DNA from: Bombyx mori
Lineage: Eukaryota; Arthropoda; Insecta; Lepidoptera; Bombycidae
Assembly: GCF_030269925.1 (NCBI RefSeq)
Contig: NC_085124.1
Coordinates: 5,642,001-5,706,000, forward strand
Direction of reading: 5' to 3'
Length of the DNA: 64,000 bases
In this document: positions 1-11,951 of the stretch, piece after piece
How the letters are laid out: the number at the start of each line of letters is the position of its first letter
Numbering within the stretch: the first letter of the stretch is position 1
Translations under genes and position numbers: made by a program
The notes under the pieces: generated by a model
What the model was told of the DNA's origin: nothing
What the model saw: the letters and a program-made list of their open reading frames with translations, nothing else
Databases searched by the model: none

Positions 1-55
1 AAACAAAAACTAGCATTAAAATGTTGAAAATTTTACTGGAGAAGATGTAACATAC

Positions 56-1205
56 CTTTTCATCATTGTCAGATTCTTTGTCTGAGCCGCCAGGTTCAGA
101 TGTAGTCCCAGACTCTTTTTTTCCAGACCCTGAGCTTGCAGCATTTCGCCCTTCACCAACAACATCCATTAAGGAAGTACGTGCTCTTGTTTTCTTCCAT
201 GAATAATAGTATTTGACTAAAGATGCAATAGATTTATCTGGAAGCTGTGAATAATTTACAAATTTTTACTTTTATGCTCAAAAAATGTTCACCTTCTTAA
301 TATTGGCACTATACTTGAACACTAACCATTTGACGTATTCGATGAAAGCTTTTACCATGAAACTGAAAAGCTTGTTCAAATAACACCTTGTCCTCCACTG
401 TCCACTCATCAGGAAATGGTGTGAAGTTTGCAAGATCCAATGATGCACGATTAAGATCATGCTTGTGCCAGAAGAGCATACCAAGAGCTTGTTCACCATT
501 ATAACCATATTTTTCTTTAGCTGTTGTAATATATTCATCCACTAGAACAAATTCAAACCTATTTGACAAAACACCAAACAAAAACAGCACTTAAAATCAT
601 CAAGGAAGGCTTTACTTACATTTGATATCAGCTATCTCAGTAGTTGGCGACCAGACAAGCAGAGCCCTATCAGAAATTAAGTCTGGTCTTCTTGCTTCAA
701 CTGGTTCCAATTCTGGACAGACTGCTTGGTAATCCCGACCAACCCGAATCTTTTCGGCTGCAAACGGTACTACTGCTTGGTTTTACGTTACATTTGCGGA
801 TGAGATGAACGCAGCATGAAGGCGATGATGGTTAGCATAAAACAAAGCATGAAAACAGATGAGCAAAGACAGTCACCAATATGTTAGTTTATATTGTTAA
901 TACATACAGTTATTTAAGTAGTAAGGTGTTAAAGTACCCAAATATAAGTAAAGGCGTCATAAACAATAAACGCTTCCCATATTATAACACAGCCGTAAAT
1001 GACACGAAGAGCACCCGTCACGCAAACGAGTTTTTTTTGTACTCTTTATTTAAAATTATGTTAAGCATATATTCACATCCGATAATCCGAGAATCATACC
1101 ATTTTCTTCATCCGAACTTGAATCTGGACTTCCATGACCATTGGGGCTTGGCCCCCTTGACCGCTTCCCGTTTCGAACATCATTACTTCGTTCTGCTAGA
1201 ACCAT
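56..1205 (-). CDS. CoREST: CoREST (REST corepressor), 5' four coding exons, 3' end outside window
   Basis: Corepressor scaffold that links the histone demethylase LSD1 and HDACs to chromatin in the nucleus (known for the family). Coding exons read on the minus strand: 1100-1205, 620-757, 327-541 and 56-244; phases join without a break, giving 216 residues. The start [13 protein letters not shown] resembles the conserved N-terminus of insect CoREST. The ELM2 domain begins near residue 37 ([15 protein letters not shown]) and runs to about 110; a SANT domain follows at about 126-172 ([20 protein letters not shown], then [17 protein letters not shown]). Exon 3 was started at 541, after ttctag, because the nearer ag at the end of the upstream intron gives a stop; this choice restores the family sequence ADIKLDEYI. 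The visible part ends at a GT donor at 51-55 in an acidic Ser/Gly-rich linker, so the second SANT domain must lie left of the window. Family assignment is firm; untranslated exons were not located. Confidence 0.93.
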
Positions 1206-2030
1206 GATTTATCCCAAAAAATACAATTATCACTTGTTTACGGAGCAATGAAATAGTTTATTTCTGTTTTTCACTATTAAAGCTAAAGAGATAACAAGAA
1301 AGGAAGAAAGAACTTCGCACTAAAATTCAAACGTGATTCAAACCACCGCATCAATAAATTGACAAACGACTACTGAATTCACTGGGTCATTTCATAACGT
1401 CTGTACTGTGTTTAAGGTCTGGCGCAGGGGGGTGCAACTCTCATACAAAGGAAAATAACATACAACTAGCGTCATCTTACTCCTGTGGCGACGTCATTTT
1501 TGTAACTTTTAGGCATTAATGATCTAATAAACTCACTAGATGGCAGATATGAGTTCTGACTCAATAAAAAATGTAGCGTACTTTGAAGCAGTGCTTCCAC
1601 TTTTAGGGAATTCTCCCTTTTTTAGGGAAAAATAGCTGATATTTTGGATGATAAAGACAATTTAAAAAATACCAGGATTTAGGATATTTCGGGGTAAAAA
1701 GCAAAGCCTATACTAGTAACTGTTGTGAATTTTAAAATAAACGATAATTAAAGTAAAACAATGAACATTTTATTTTATGGAGAGAGAATGACATTAAGTC
1801 GAGTTGACAAGTAAAAGAATAAAACAGAGTTGTGTATAAAAACTATAAAGGTTTGATTCAACAGTAACCCTCTAGTAAAGTAAATCATAGATTAAGCCAC
1901 TGCTTTTTCTTAGGGATTCCCCAGAATCCCAATAAGTATAATCCGCCAAATTTTTATTTACCTATTTTCGTTGATGTCACCAGAACTTACTTGTATTGTA
2001 ATATACAGGTACTTCATGTACCATGAAAGA
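1206..2030. other. Upstream region of CoREST, no gene seen
   Basis: AT-rich DNA directly upstream of the CoREST start codon, presumably containing its 5' UTR and promoter. I see no convincing coding exon or structured repeat here. Confidence 0.5.
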
Positions 2031-2039
2031 TTATCATGG

Positions 2040-2150
2040 TAATTTCATTTACGAAAACCTTGCAATTGTCATTTCACTTTTGCTAGCAGTTCCTTCTTCA
2101 AAGACTGAGGTGGAAAGATTATTCAGTGTTCTCAAATTAAAAAAAAAAAT
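2040..2150 (+). mobile_element. hAT transposase C-terminal remnant
   Basis: Reading the plus strand from about 2053 gives ENLAIVISLLLAVPSSKTEV followed by ERLFSVLKL, which looks like the C-terminal dimerisation segment of hAT transposases (the VP-S-S...VER-FS motif). It runs into an A-rich stretch and a stop. No upstream catalytic region is visible, so this is a decayed fragment. The call rests on the motif alone. Confidence 0.55.
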
Positions 2151-2250
2151 GTGTGCGTGTACTAGTGTACACACGTAAGAAGTGAAACTTGTTTATGGCC
2201 TTATTTTTCGAAAAATGATCTACATGCAACTTTCTAGAAATTGGTTAAAT

Positions 2251-2370
2251 AAAGTTAAATTAGATAAAGTTTAAACAAAAGGATTTTATTATCATAGACA
2301 TGAATACAAAAAAGTTAAATTAGATAAAGTTTAAACAAAAGGATTTTATTATCATAGACATGAATACAAA
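2251..2370. repeat. Perfect 60-bp tandem duplication (2 copies)
   Basis: Bases 2251-2310 and 2311-2370 are identical 60-mers in direct tandem. No coding content. Just downstream (2376-2425) is a short imperfect direct repeat around gcgtaac-gaaaaa-gtgacg. The block sits within a larger region bounded by inverted matches of about 15 bp near 2175-2190 and 2446-2460, suggesting it lies in a degraded non-autonomous transposon. Confidence 0.85.
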
Positions 2371-3120
2371 ACAGATGGCGCGTAACGGAAAAAAGTGACG
2401 CGTAACCGAAAAATGTGACGGTAAATTTTTTTCCAACGCCGATAAGGAAGTTTCACTTCAACTGACAAAAGAAACAGGCTTTCTAATGAAACCCTGAACG
2501 GCTTGCTTCATAGAAAGTTCCCAACTTTGCCAGCAAACAATTGCTCAATTTTAGAACCGAACAGTGTTAGGTTGTGCAGCAAAAGAATATAAAAGCAATG
2601 CGTCGACTTCCTTGAAAATTCTAATCCTATAGATCTATGATCTTCTGGGGGCGTTTATATTATATATACCTACATTAAATAATATGCTGTGGTTTATTTT
2701 CTGTATTTTATTTACGCTTTCTATATAAAGGATTTATGAAAGTTGTCTAGGAAATTTTAGGGTAAATTCAAAAGAAACTAGGGTAAAATGTGTTAAAAAA
2801 AACGTAAGTGGAAACACTGCTTTGAAGTTTTCAAAATTCCAGGGCCGTAAAACAATCTCAAAAAAAAAAAAAAGTTTTCAAAATGTCGTAACGATTTAAT
2901 TTTTTAAATCGTTTTTTTTTGGTCTTGGTGTGAGTTATTTTACGTTGTAGTATTAATTTAGAGCAACTTTTAGCTTTATGAGAATATTAGACATTGAGAA
3001 ACTCTGTTTTGAATTCTCTTTAGACATAACTTGGCTCCAATACTTTTTTCTTCGTTAGCGTTTCGTAAGCCTGTGTAACTATTTTCATTTCTTACAGAAT
3101 GTTTATTATTAAAAATCAGC

Positions 3121-3171
3121 ATGCCTCGAAGATCGAAAATGAAATGCTATTTCGGATGCCTTGATAACGGT
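3121..3171 (+). CDS. Possible orphan first coding exon, THAP-like zinc-finger start
   Basis: An ATG opens MPRRSKMKCYFGCLDN and is followed at once by a good donor (G|GTGAGT). A plausible acceptor (ttcttacag at about 3091-3099) precedes it, so it has the shape of a short first coding exon. The MP..(x)n..C-x3-C start resembles the beginning of THAP zinc-finger domains, but no following exon carrying the rest of the domain was found in the next several kilobases. It may be a transposon exon relic or chance. Low confidence. Confidence 0.22.
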
Positions 3172-6100
3172 GAGTTTACACTATTTTCCCGGTATATTAT
3201 TTGCTAACAGAATTATTATTCATAATATAATTAAATGAATTAGCACCAACTAATGGTCCTTCCTATTTCTGCTGCCTAGCTATCATATATGTTAAGTTTT
3301 GATCAAAATAGTCGGTATTAAGTCTCGTACTATCACACACACACCTCAGATAATAAAATTGTCTCGAGTGGGTGGAAGTATTTATGTTTTGCAACTCAGC
3401 GTATTATATGCTTATTGTCAAGTGGGCCCGAACTAGTTTTTTGGAATGATCAATCAGTCATGCTTTCCTGTTTAAATAAAATACAGCACAATTGATCTCA
3501 CATCCAAAGTTAGATGATGGCATTCACGTTTTGTTTCCTGGTGTTTGATAACTAAGTTACACCAAGTGGCCTGTGACCACGTTCATCCTTCTACCCAATA
3601 TAAAATAATGTTTTTATTTTTGTAGACAAAGGTTTGATAATGACAAAATTTTATGGAAAAATTATAAGGAGCACTAAAATGTCTGAAACATGAAAAGATT
3701 GATGCACTATATTTGAACCAGAACGTGTTATGTAATATATTAATTTGTAAGTAAGATTACATTAACACTAAATTTTTCATGGTCGTATTTTTTCAATATT
3801 TGTTACATACTTAAGATACTTTGTTTCTCCGTTTCAGAAGAGAAACTGATTCAGCAAGGAATGTGAACTCTCAAGGGATCTTAATTTTTTTTAAATATGT
3901 TTATAATTGATAAATTAATAATTGAAATAGTTCATAAGAACTAAATTGATGCCAATTTTGTTTTAAAATAGGTTGTTTAGTTCTTATAGTTATAGTATTA
4001 CGTTTGAATAGTTGTAATTAGTAAGTTAGTAATATATGAAAATACTGATATAAATTTTTGTAAATAACCTTTTGTAAATTCTACGAGAAGATGATTTTAA
4101 TTAATGATCAAAAGTCAACGGTCTTTAAAAGCATTATTTGCAATTATTTAGATTAACTGTGGAATATATTTGCTAAGTTGTGTTTTCTGTATGAGCAGAT
4201 ATAAATGAAAATGCCCAAACATGATTATGTTTCTTACATTTTCATTATGTGAAATCAATATGCTTGTGACTGAGTATATTAATAATTTATTAAAACTTAA
4301 GTGATAGACAGCAACCCCTATTGCACTGCTGAAGTTTATAAGCACTGGTGACCACTTATCATGGGCCGGGTTGCGTGCTCGTCTGCTGTTGAGTGCAATA
4401 AAAATTTTCGAAACCCTTTCTATTATTTAGATGTAATATTAGTGTACATTTAATTTGGATTAAAAGATAAATTTACATTTTATGTTTGCATGTGTATGTT
4501 TATAATTCATTTGCATGTAACGAACACCAGTTTCTTTTGTAACAAAATGTAAACTAATGGTTTGTAATGAATGTAATTAACTTTAAGATGATTTTCTTTC
4601 AATCTGCTGTTTGTTTCATCTAGTATTACCAAAGCTAAAGCATCAGAAACGTCAGAATAGAAATAATTTAGATAGGGAATAAAAGTATAACTAATGTAAT
4701 CATGTCTAAGATTACTATAAGCGTCATTAAGTACAAACTATCAATATTTAAGAGTACTTTAAATCATCATTACATTTTTTAAACATTTTTTGTTTTTCAA
4801 ATCATGTAATAAAACGTTTGTGCAGAACAAAATGTCACATGTTATGAACATGATTGTGGGTTAATCGTTTCTTAAATTTCTAAATGTTTATAAGAATGCT
4901 AAGAATAATTTAGTATTCACTTTAGTGTGTGTATTATCTCTACAATGCTAGTATAAATGACAATTATTGTATGACGAAGCATAGGTAGTGTTTATAGATG
5001 TAATATTTTCATACAAGGTCATGATCTGTCACGATCAACTTTAAGCAAGAACTGCTATAGTTAAGAAACAAATTTATTAAATTTAATTCAAATTGTCTAC
5101 TATGTTTGTAATGGAAAGCTGACATGTTTATATTTCGCACAAATGACTTAAGTGACATTGAATGATTTGATTATCTAGACTTAATTAACTTTTAGATAAC
5201 TTTCGATTTAATGTTATTAAGTACTCTAGTAGGATTAATCTAGAGGAGTTATTGTTATTCGAAATTTTATACAATTGTACGTTCATACTATCTTTTAACA
5301 GTAAATTGTTTGTAATATAGGGAAATTAAATAGCTTACAGAGAATTACAGCTTTTTATTTAAAAAAACTGTTTTCTCTCTGTATGAAAAGGTCTTATCGA
5401 TTAGAATGCTGAACACAATCAAACGTTCTTTAATATTTCATAAGTACTACCGGGAATTTCAGCGATTCTAAACGATAAGATTTTTTCATAAAGAGAGTTA
5501 ATTATAAAAAATATTAAAATTACTAAAAAAAGCCACCTGGTGGGGGGTAGGGAGACTAATAATCGACAGCAGCGACGCCTGCTGTCCCGGGCTCTAACTA
5601 AAGCAAAAATAAAAATGAGAGTTGCGCATCTATCTCAAATATATTAAGTGTATAATCTATGGTCTGGCGTTCACTTTTTAATACCTATTTAGCAAAACTG
5701 TTCATTTTATTAAATTAATAGTTAAAACCCTTTTTAGGTCTTATTAGCTTCTATTTAATTAATTTATTTAATTATCAAACAATCTACTTTTAATCATATT
5801 TGGTTTCAAACTCCTAAAACTTGGCAATGCAAGCAGCAGTACAGACTTTAGATAATGTTCTAAGTTACAACTCTGTAGACAATAACTTGTAAATCGTACC
5901 TAAATCACAAAAAATAAAGCCAATTGCACGACGAACTGAAAGGATAACATGTAGAGGATCATTTCGTTATAAGGAAAAAAACCCCAAAGTACATAATATA
6001 CTGAAATCTCAAATAAAAAAACAATACTAACTTCTTCGGTGTAGATTTCTATGCACAAGATGGCGCTGTGCTGGCTACATAGAGTTACTATTCTAACTGG

Positions 6101-8700
6101 AGTGCTTACTTCGTTTGACATAAAAACTAAAAATATACTTTATCTCTATGGCTTAAAGTTTATTTTTAAATAGCAAAAGATGTAAGGAAAAACGGTCTGA
6201 AAAGAGAATGATTATTAAGTGGTGGTGTCCCTCTCGCACATTTTACAAACAAAAAGCAGTGTTGCTAGCTTAGAGGATTTTCCATAAAATCTCGGAATTT
6301 GGACCCCCGTCTTAGTTATCAAAAATGGCTTTTAGTGGTTAGTGGATTTTTTAGTAGCTTGGGTGTTGTTGAAAATTATCGAAAAGGTTAAAATCAATCC
6401 ACTTTACAGGATTTTAAACATTTTATGACAATAATATATCTAAATACATATTATTTAAACGATGTGACTTAAACTTAACTAGAAAATGTTGCGAGAATTT
6501 AGAATTTCCATCAACGTCAAAAATTAAATTGGTTCAAAATAAACGTACAAAGTTATGGTGAAATTAGTTTCTGATGATGACAATTTATTAAAATAAATTA
6601 TATAAGAAGTATTGATTATATGATATATATTGATTTTTAATAGAACATCATATATTAATAAAGCTTATTAACAAAAAAATTATTGTTCTATATTAATAAG
6701 AACTCTGTTTAATGGAAAATTTAATGGTAGGTACGTAGATTTCTGATGGTTTTCATGTTGAATTTGGTGGGAAGCCAGATTAATTGTTGGCATCACCGAA
6801 AAAGAGCTATGAATGGATTAAAAGAAAAATGGCGTCTATTTACGTTTGTAGTGCGAAGTTAAAATGGCACTGATACAGCTTGTGGCTTGTTTTTTTTCGA
6901 AAATTGTGAAAGTTTCCGTGTAATCATGGTGAACACTTTTAATTTAAGTGGTTTTAAGCGAGAATCCTCTCCAGTTTGTGGAATATCCTTCCATAAGTCA
7001 GATTCATTGATAAATTTTTACTAGTGTGAGCATATATTTTTAAAATGTGAGATATTTTTTCTCATTATAATATTTAATATCATTTGTCTTGTAAATTGTA
7101 CTTAATCTATGTCATATACTAAATTTGAAAAAACAATCGTGAAAACTATAATTTTGCAATGTATTTTTCATATTATAAGAGCCATCACGTGGTATTTTTT
7201 GAACTTTTTTTATTGTATTGAATAGCGTCGCACGCAAGCATGTATATCATTTGCCTGACGTTAAGCGAACGAGTAGGATCTTCTAGTAAATATGACGTTG
7301 GAATTTCTGGAAAATGTCCTATATAAAGGTCAAACAAGAAGAATCAAGTACTCAAACGCAAGAAATAAAAAATACCCAAAAATGTTAAGGTATTGAAACA
7401 AAAACTTAAAAGTCGCGAAATAGTGATTGTAAATATAAAGTCGATTTTAGATTATTAAAGAAAAATGGTGATTTTTAATTTATTAAAGAAAAATGGCGAT
7501 TTTTAATTGAATTGATATTTAAATTGCGAAATTTTAATGATACTCATGGTCCACTTAGATATTGATTAAAATAAATTATGTATTTCGTTGAAAAAAAATA
7601 ATTTACTTAAAATAGAGGAAATGTTATATTATAAGACTACAGAAAATTTACTGAACTTAATAATAATAATATGTATAACCAATATTTTGTAAATAGAGAT
7701 CAAGTACTATGTGTATCGTGTTATGTGTATTGACTTGTCATTTAAGAGTTATTTAATTGTCTACATATAACAAATAAATGAATTTCAGTTCATTTCATTT
7801 TATTACCCATTGTGTTTTATTTCCTAAAATGTAACTAGTAGACTTAATATACACGTGTCATGAAAATAGCACAGAAGTAAAAATACAAGCAATTTTAAAT
7901 CAATTGAAGATGTGAATGTAGGAAAAGAGCACCCGATACGCGCAGACCATGTGTGTTGCAGTGTCTCACTCAGTGTGTCAAATATTAATTTGCACGGCCC
8001 ACTTAGCCAGTACATTAAAGTAGGAATTGCGTAATTAAGTTCAACATAATATATTATTTAAGTCGCGGTTGAGTATTCGGACGTTAAACATGAGTTTGAG
8101 GAAGTTTAAGTAATAGAACTGAGGTAATGATGTTTGTAATAAAACTCAGTGCTAGATTTTCGACAACGCAGCAATTTCCAAAAAAAACCGTCGAAAAAAA
8201 GTCACCATGACGACGAAGCAATGTTTAGAATTGAATTTACATAAATAAAAGGTTGCAAGCACGTGTTTTGTATTTACATAGGGTTACACAGAATTACTTA
8301 AGGTAAATTCAAAACTGATGCATGTGTATAATTTTGTCCTATAATTAAATTATATATGGTCACCACATTAGACAAGGACACCGCGACCAAAAAGTATTCT
8401 CTTTCGAGACCGATTTCTCGGCATTAGACAGCACTCCAGTTGTAGGTACTTATTAACTCCATGGCTGGCTATCATTTAGCAAAATGCTGTTTATGGTGTT
8501 ATGTATTAATAATCTATGTTATAGTATAAAAAATAATGATATTATATCTGTGATTATTAATTGAACTCGTAGACTGAGATGATCCGCTGTACGGTATTTG
8601 ATTTTAATCGTTTTCAATTGTTTTGATTGTGGGCATCAGGTAGGTATAATGTGTAGCAAGTGTAGCAACGTGAAAGTTGTTAAAAAATACGAGTGTCTTA
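3172..8700. other. Long AT-rich intergenic stretch, no gene found
   Basis: More than 5 kb of AT-rich sequence. All open frames are short, lack splice context and do not resemble any protein I know. A small GC-richer patch at about 5535-5605 has no coding potential. Nothing else can be supported. Confidence 0.5.
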
Positions 8701-8709
8701 ATTAATGTT

Positions 8710-10850
8710 TTTTTTTAATGGTTTTTTGACCTGGTAGCTAAGACCTTTAAGTCATGTCTTATTTTAATTTATATTCTTAATTTTATGAAAAATGACATTA
8801 AGGAGTAAAATGAAATGAAGATGATTAATTTGAAACATTAATCAACTGTGATGAAATTAAATGAAATGAGATGAGATGATATGGGATGAAATATAATCTC
8901 AGTAAAATGGTGGTCATTTACTGAGATTTTTTTAGAGGACTTTTTGGAGTATCTCGAGCAGTTACGTCCAGCAGCTTTGTTTCCCCACATTAGTGCACTT
9001 TGACAGATATTAAATAGTTAATAAACCACCGTTATTACACATTTAAACCTGAAGAAACACTAAATAGACAAAATAAAACAAATCACACAACTTCACTCCT
9101 CGTGTTCCCGCCAAAAAGTCCGTCTTATTTACAGTGTATCTTTGAGTATTGCCAAATTACCAATATTTTATTTTTAACAGTCAAACTTAGTCTCTATAAA
9201 TTAGATATTATCTACGAAGATAGTGTATATGTTCCAATTTTTACTCTATATATACTTAGTCTGGCCATAAATACTGTTACAATAAAAAATAAAAAAAATT
9301 CTATTGCAAATAACATTTATCATTTTACAGTGTGTTAGTTTAATACATAAATATAAAACAATTTAAAATATAAAAAGCTTATTCGAAGTGGTCTCCATTG
9401 GATGCAATATAGTCCTTTAAAAGTTGAGGCCAGTTATCAATAGAAGCACGCACTCTTTCCATGGGAAAATTTGTTACTGCCAATCGTATGGATTGTTTTA
9501 GGGACTCCAAATTATCATGGCGTTTAGAGCAAGCCGTACTCTCTAAAACTGATCATAAATCATAATCCAGCGGATTAGGATCGGGACTAGACGACGGCCA
9601 GTCTTCAGCTCTGATGAAGTCCGAAACGTAAAAAGACTGCGTAGATCGAGCTTTATGACCTGGCGCCGAGTCTTGCTGGAAAGACCATTTTTGATTATTG
9701 AACATGGTGTTGTTAAGGGGCTTCACTACCTTCTCAAGAATGGTATCTTGATACACTTGTGCCGATGTTTTGATACCTTTTTCACAAAAGTATGGCTCAG
9801 TCACTCCTTCAACTAATACCCCACCAAACAATCACTGAAGTCGGACAGTGCCCACGTTGCACTCTGTCGACTAATTGGGAAGCTTCCATAGAGCTTTGAG
9901 CATAAATACGGTCATTTTGTTTGTTAAAATGTTGCTCAATTGTAAAAATTTTCTCATGATTTTCTCTCAATTTTCTATGACCTCCCTTTGCGTACCGCTT
10001 CAGTAGTTGTTTCGATTTTACCACCCTATTCTCTTTTAAATTATCAGTTAAGAAATGACCAGTACATCTCTTATAGGCTGCAAGTCTTAAGTCATCTTTT
10101 AAAATACGCGACATGGTTCTAGGTGCTATCTTCATCTCCCGAGATAAAATATTTTGCTTTGGGACAGGATTTCTTCGAATTCTTTGCCTTACTGCTTTGA
10201 CCACCTTTTTCGTACGAACACTACGTGGACGGCCAGATCTTTTTCTGTCACAAACAGAAGAGGTCTCATTGCACCTATTAATAGCCCGGAACACAAACAT
10301 TTTATTAATACCAAGCGTATGGAGAGTTTTAAAAATTGCATTTGGCTCCATACCTACTTTGTGTAATGCAATCACAGCGATTCGGTTCTCTTTATCACCC
10401 CACTCCATTTTAATATAGCAAAATATTGTACAATGTATTGGCGCCAAAATGAGAAAACTCAATGAGCAATCATATAAAAATGACAGATTCCAAATTCAAA
10501 TGTAATATTTTGTTTATTTTTAATTGTAACAGTACTTATGGCCAGACTAAGTATTACTATCTATATTTAACCATAGCAAAATTCATCCATACTATCTGGA
10601 ACCACTGCGCTTATCGAGAGTGCGTTTCTAGATATTTTTTGGCCATTAAAAAAATCTCAGGAAATAACCACCATTTTACTGATTGTATATTTCATCCCAT
10701 GTCGTCTCATTTCATTTAATTTCTCCCCAATTGATTAATGTCATTTAATAATCAATTGACTCCATATCATTTTTCATAAAACAAATAAAAAAAAGATTAG
10801 GCCGAATGGCAAGCCTTCACCTTTCCAGTTGAAAAAACCACTACTACTTA
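8710..10850 (-). mobile_element. mariner-like DNA transposon with unusually long imperfect inverted repeats
   Basis: Terminal inverted repeats of about 36 bp (8899-8934 and 10647-10682; core cagtaaaatggtggt) flank a broken mariner transposase. The inverted similarity continues outward without interruption for roughly another 150-190 bp on each side, through atgaaatgaga/tgggatgaaat-rich sequence and an attttatgaaaaatga motif. This is far longer than the usual mariner repeat of about 28 bp. Either the family has long inverted repeats or a mariner sits in the loop of a fold-back element; the smooth alignment across the join favours the first. Confidence 0.75.
9379..10408 (-). pseudogene. mariner transposase, inactivated by a frameshift and a nonsense change
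   Basis: Cut-and-paste transposase of the Tc1/mariner superfamily. Translation from 10408 starts MEWGDKENRIAVIALHKVG and shows an N-terminal helix-turn-helix region, then a GRPRSVRT linker and a second HTH. The reading frame breaks near 9815-9830: one frame ends at SVIVWWGIS and the next base-shifted frame resumes VEGVTEPYF, so about one base is missing. The catalytic region contains WSFQQDSAPGHKA and SPDPNPLDYDL; the two acidic residues are separated by 34 residues, the DD34D spacing of classical mariners. Immediately after LDYDL the expected Trp codon is TGA. The frame then continues to a natural-looking end at NGDHFE and a TAA at 9379-9381. It cannot make an intact enzyme. First catalytic Asp not confirmed by me. 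Confidence 0.85.
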
Positions 10851-11951
10851 ATTATTGTTAGATGATCAGTTTACTTTAGGGTTAAAATTTTAATATAAAC
10901 TACACAAATGGACAAATCGAAAAACATTAAAAAAAGAGTTTAATTTTTTTCTGCCGATTTAATTGATCTATAAATCGATGAGACATTAAATGAAGAATTA
11001 GTTTACAATAGATGAAAATACATATTTTTATAAAGTTCCATTCCTTAGTTTTCATATTTACGTTACGCTATCACGCTGAAAGGGCCCAATCAACGTTAGT
11101 TCCATCCCATTCGCGCCTAAGAAAAATAAGGAAATTCTTAGAAAAAGAAGACATTAAATTAGCTGCTCCATAAAACGATGCAGCTCAAAAGTGTGTTAGT
11201 GAATATCTCATTGTTAAGAATTTGTGCATTTGGAATAATCTCAGATGAATCGCAAGAAAAACTGATACACAAACAAAATACACATACAACACCGTAAATA
11301 TTATAATACCATAAAATAATTAACAATTTACACATAAACGTGGTTTATTATTTTCATTATTGTTTGAAAAAGTTTACAAAATCGGTGTAAATAAGGTTAC
11401 GAGTAGGTTGATGAATAAATACGTTGTGATACAAATAAAACATGATTAAAATGTTTGATGGAAGTTAATAATATCATCATGTTATTGTGTAATTTTAAAA
11501 TTGAAGTAAATGGATAAGCTAGCTTATAAAATTTAAAGTAGGCAGTTTGGGTTGTTCACATGTTATGTTTTAGACGTTTTTAGGTCCGATCCTTTCACTA
11601 ACGTCAAAATCAAATGTCAAATTGTCTCACCTCAACTATTGCTGTTGGTGTTGTCAAAATTTGACTGCAATGTTCACTATTCGCCGTGGTTTCTTTGAGA
11701 ATATTTTCGTTTCTTTCCTTGTTCAAGTAACTGCTTATCAAAACAGATAAGGATTATGTTTCGCTTTTTCATTTGTGGGAATTTGTGCTAGTCACTCTCT
11801 TGTGATTAGTATAGTAAATAAATAACAACAGAAATGTCACCCCTGTGAATAAGACCTCGTTATTTTGTTGAATTTTTTCAAAAAAAAGGAACAGGATTAG
11901 TTAGAACGTTATGTAATTATATTTTAAAAACTAAATTATATATTAGTGAAG
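10851..11951. other. Dph6 upstream region, no other gene seen
   Basis: AT-rich sequence leading up to the Dph6 start codon. It should hold the Dph6 promoter and 5' UTR; I cannot point to a specific promoter element. No coding exon was found. Confidence 0.45.

Noticed and set aside
542..590. Nearer acceptor for CoREST exon 3 (caaatag at the end of intron 2)
   Set aside because: It leads to an in-frame stop; the acceptor at 542-543 restores the conserved KLDEYI sequence.
9102..9338. Small plus-strand frame inside the mariner element
   Set aside because: Opposite strand to the transposase and without similarity to a known protein.
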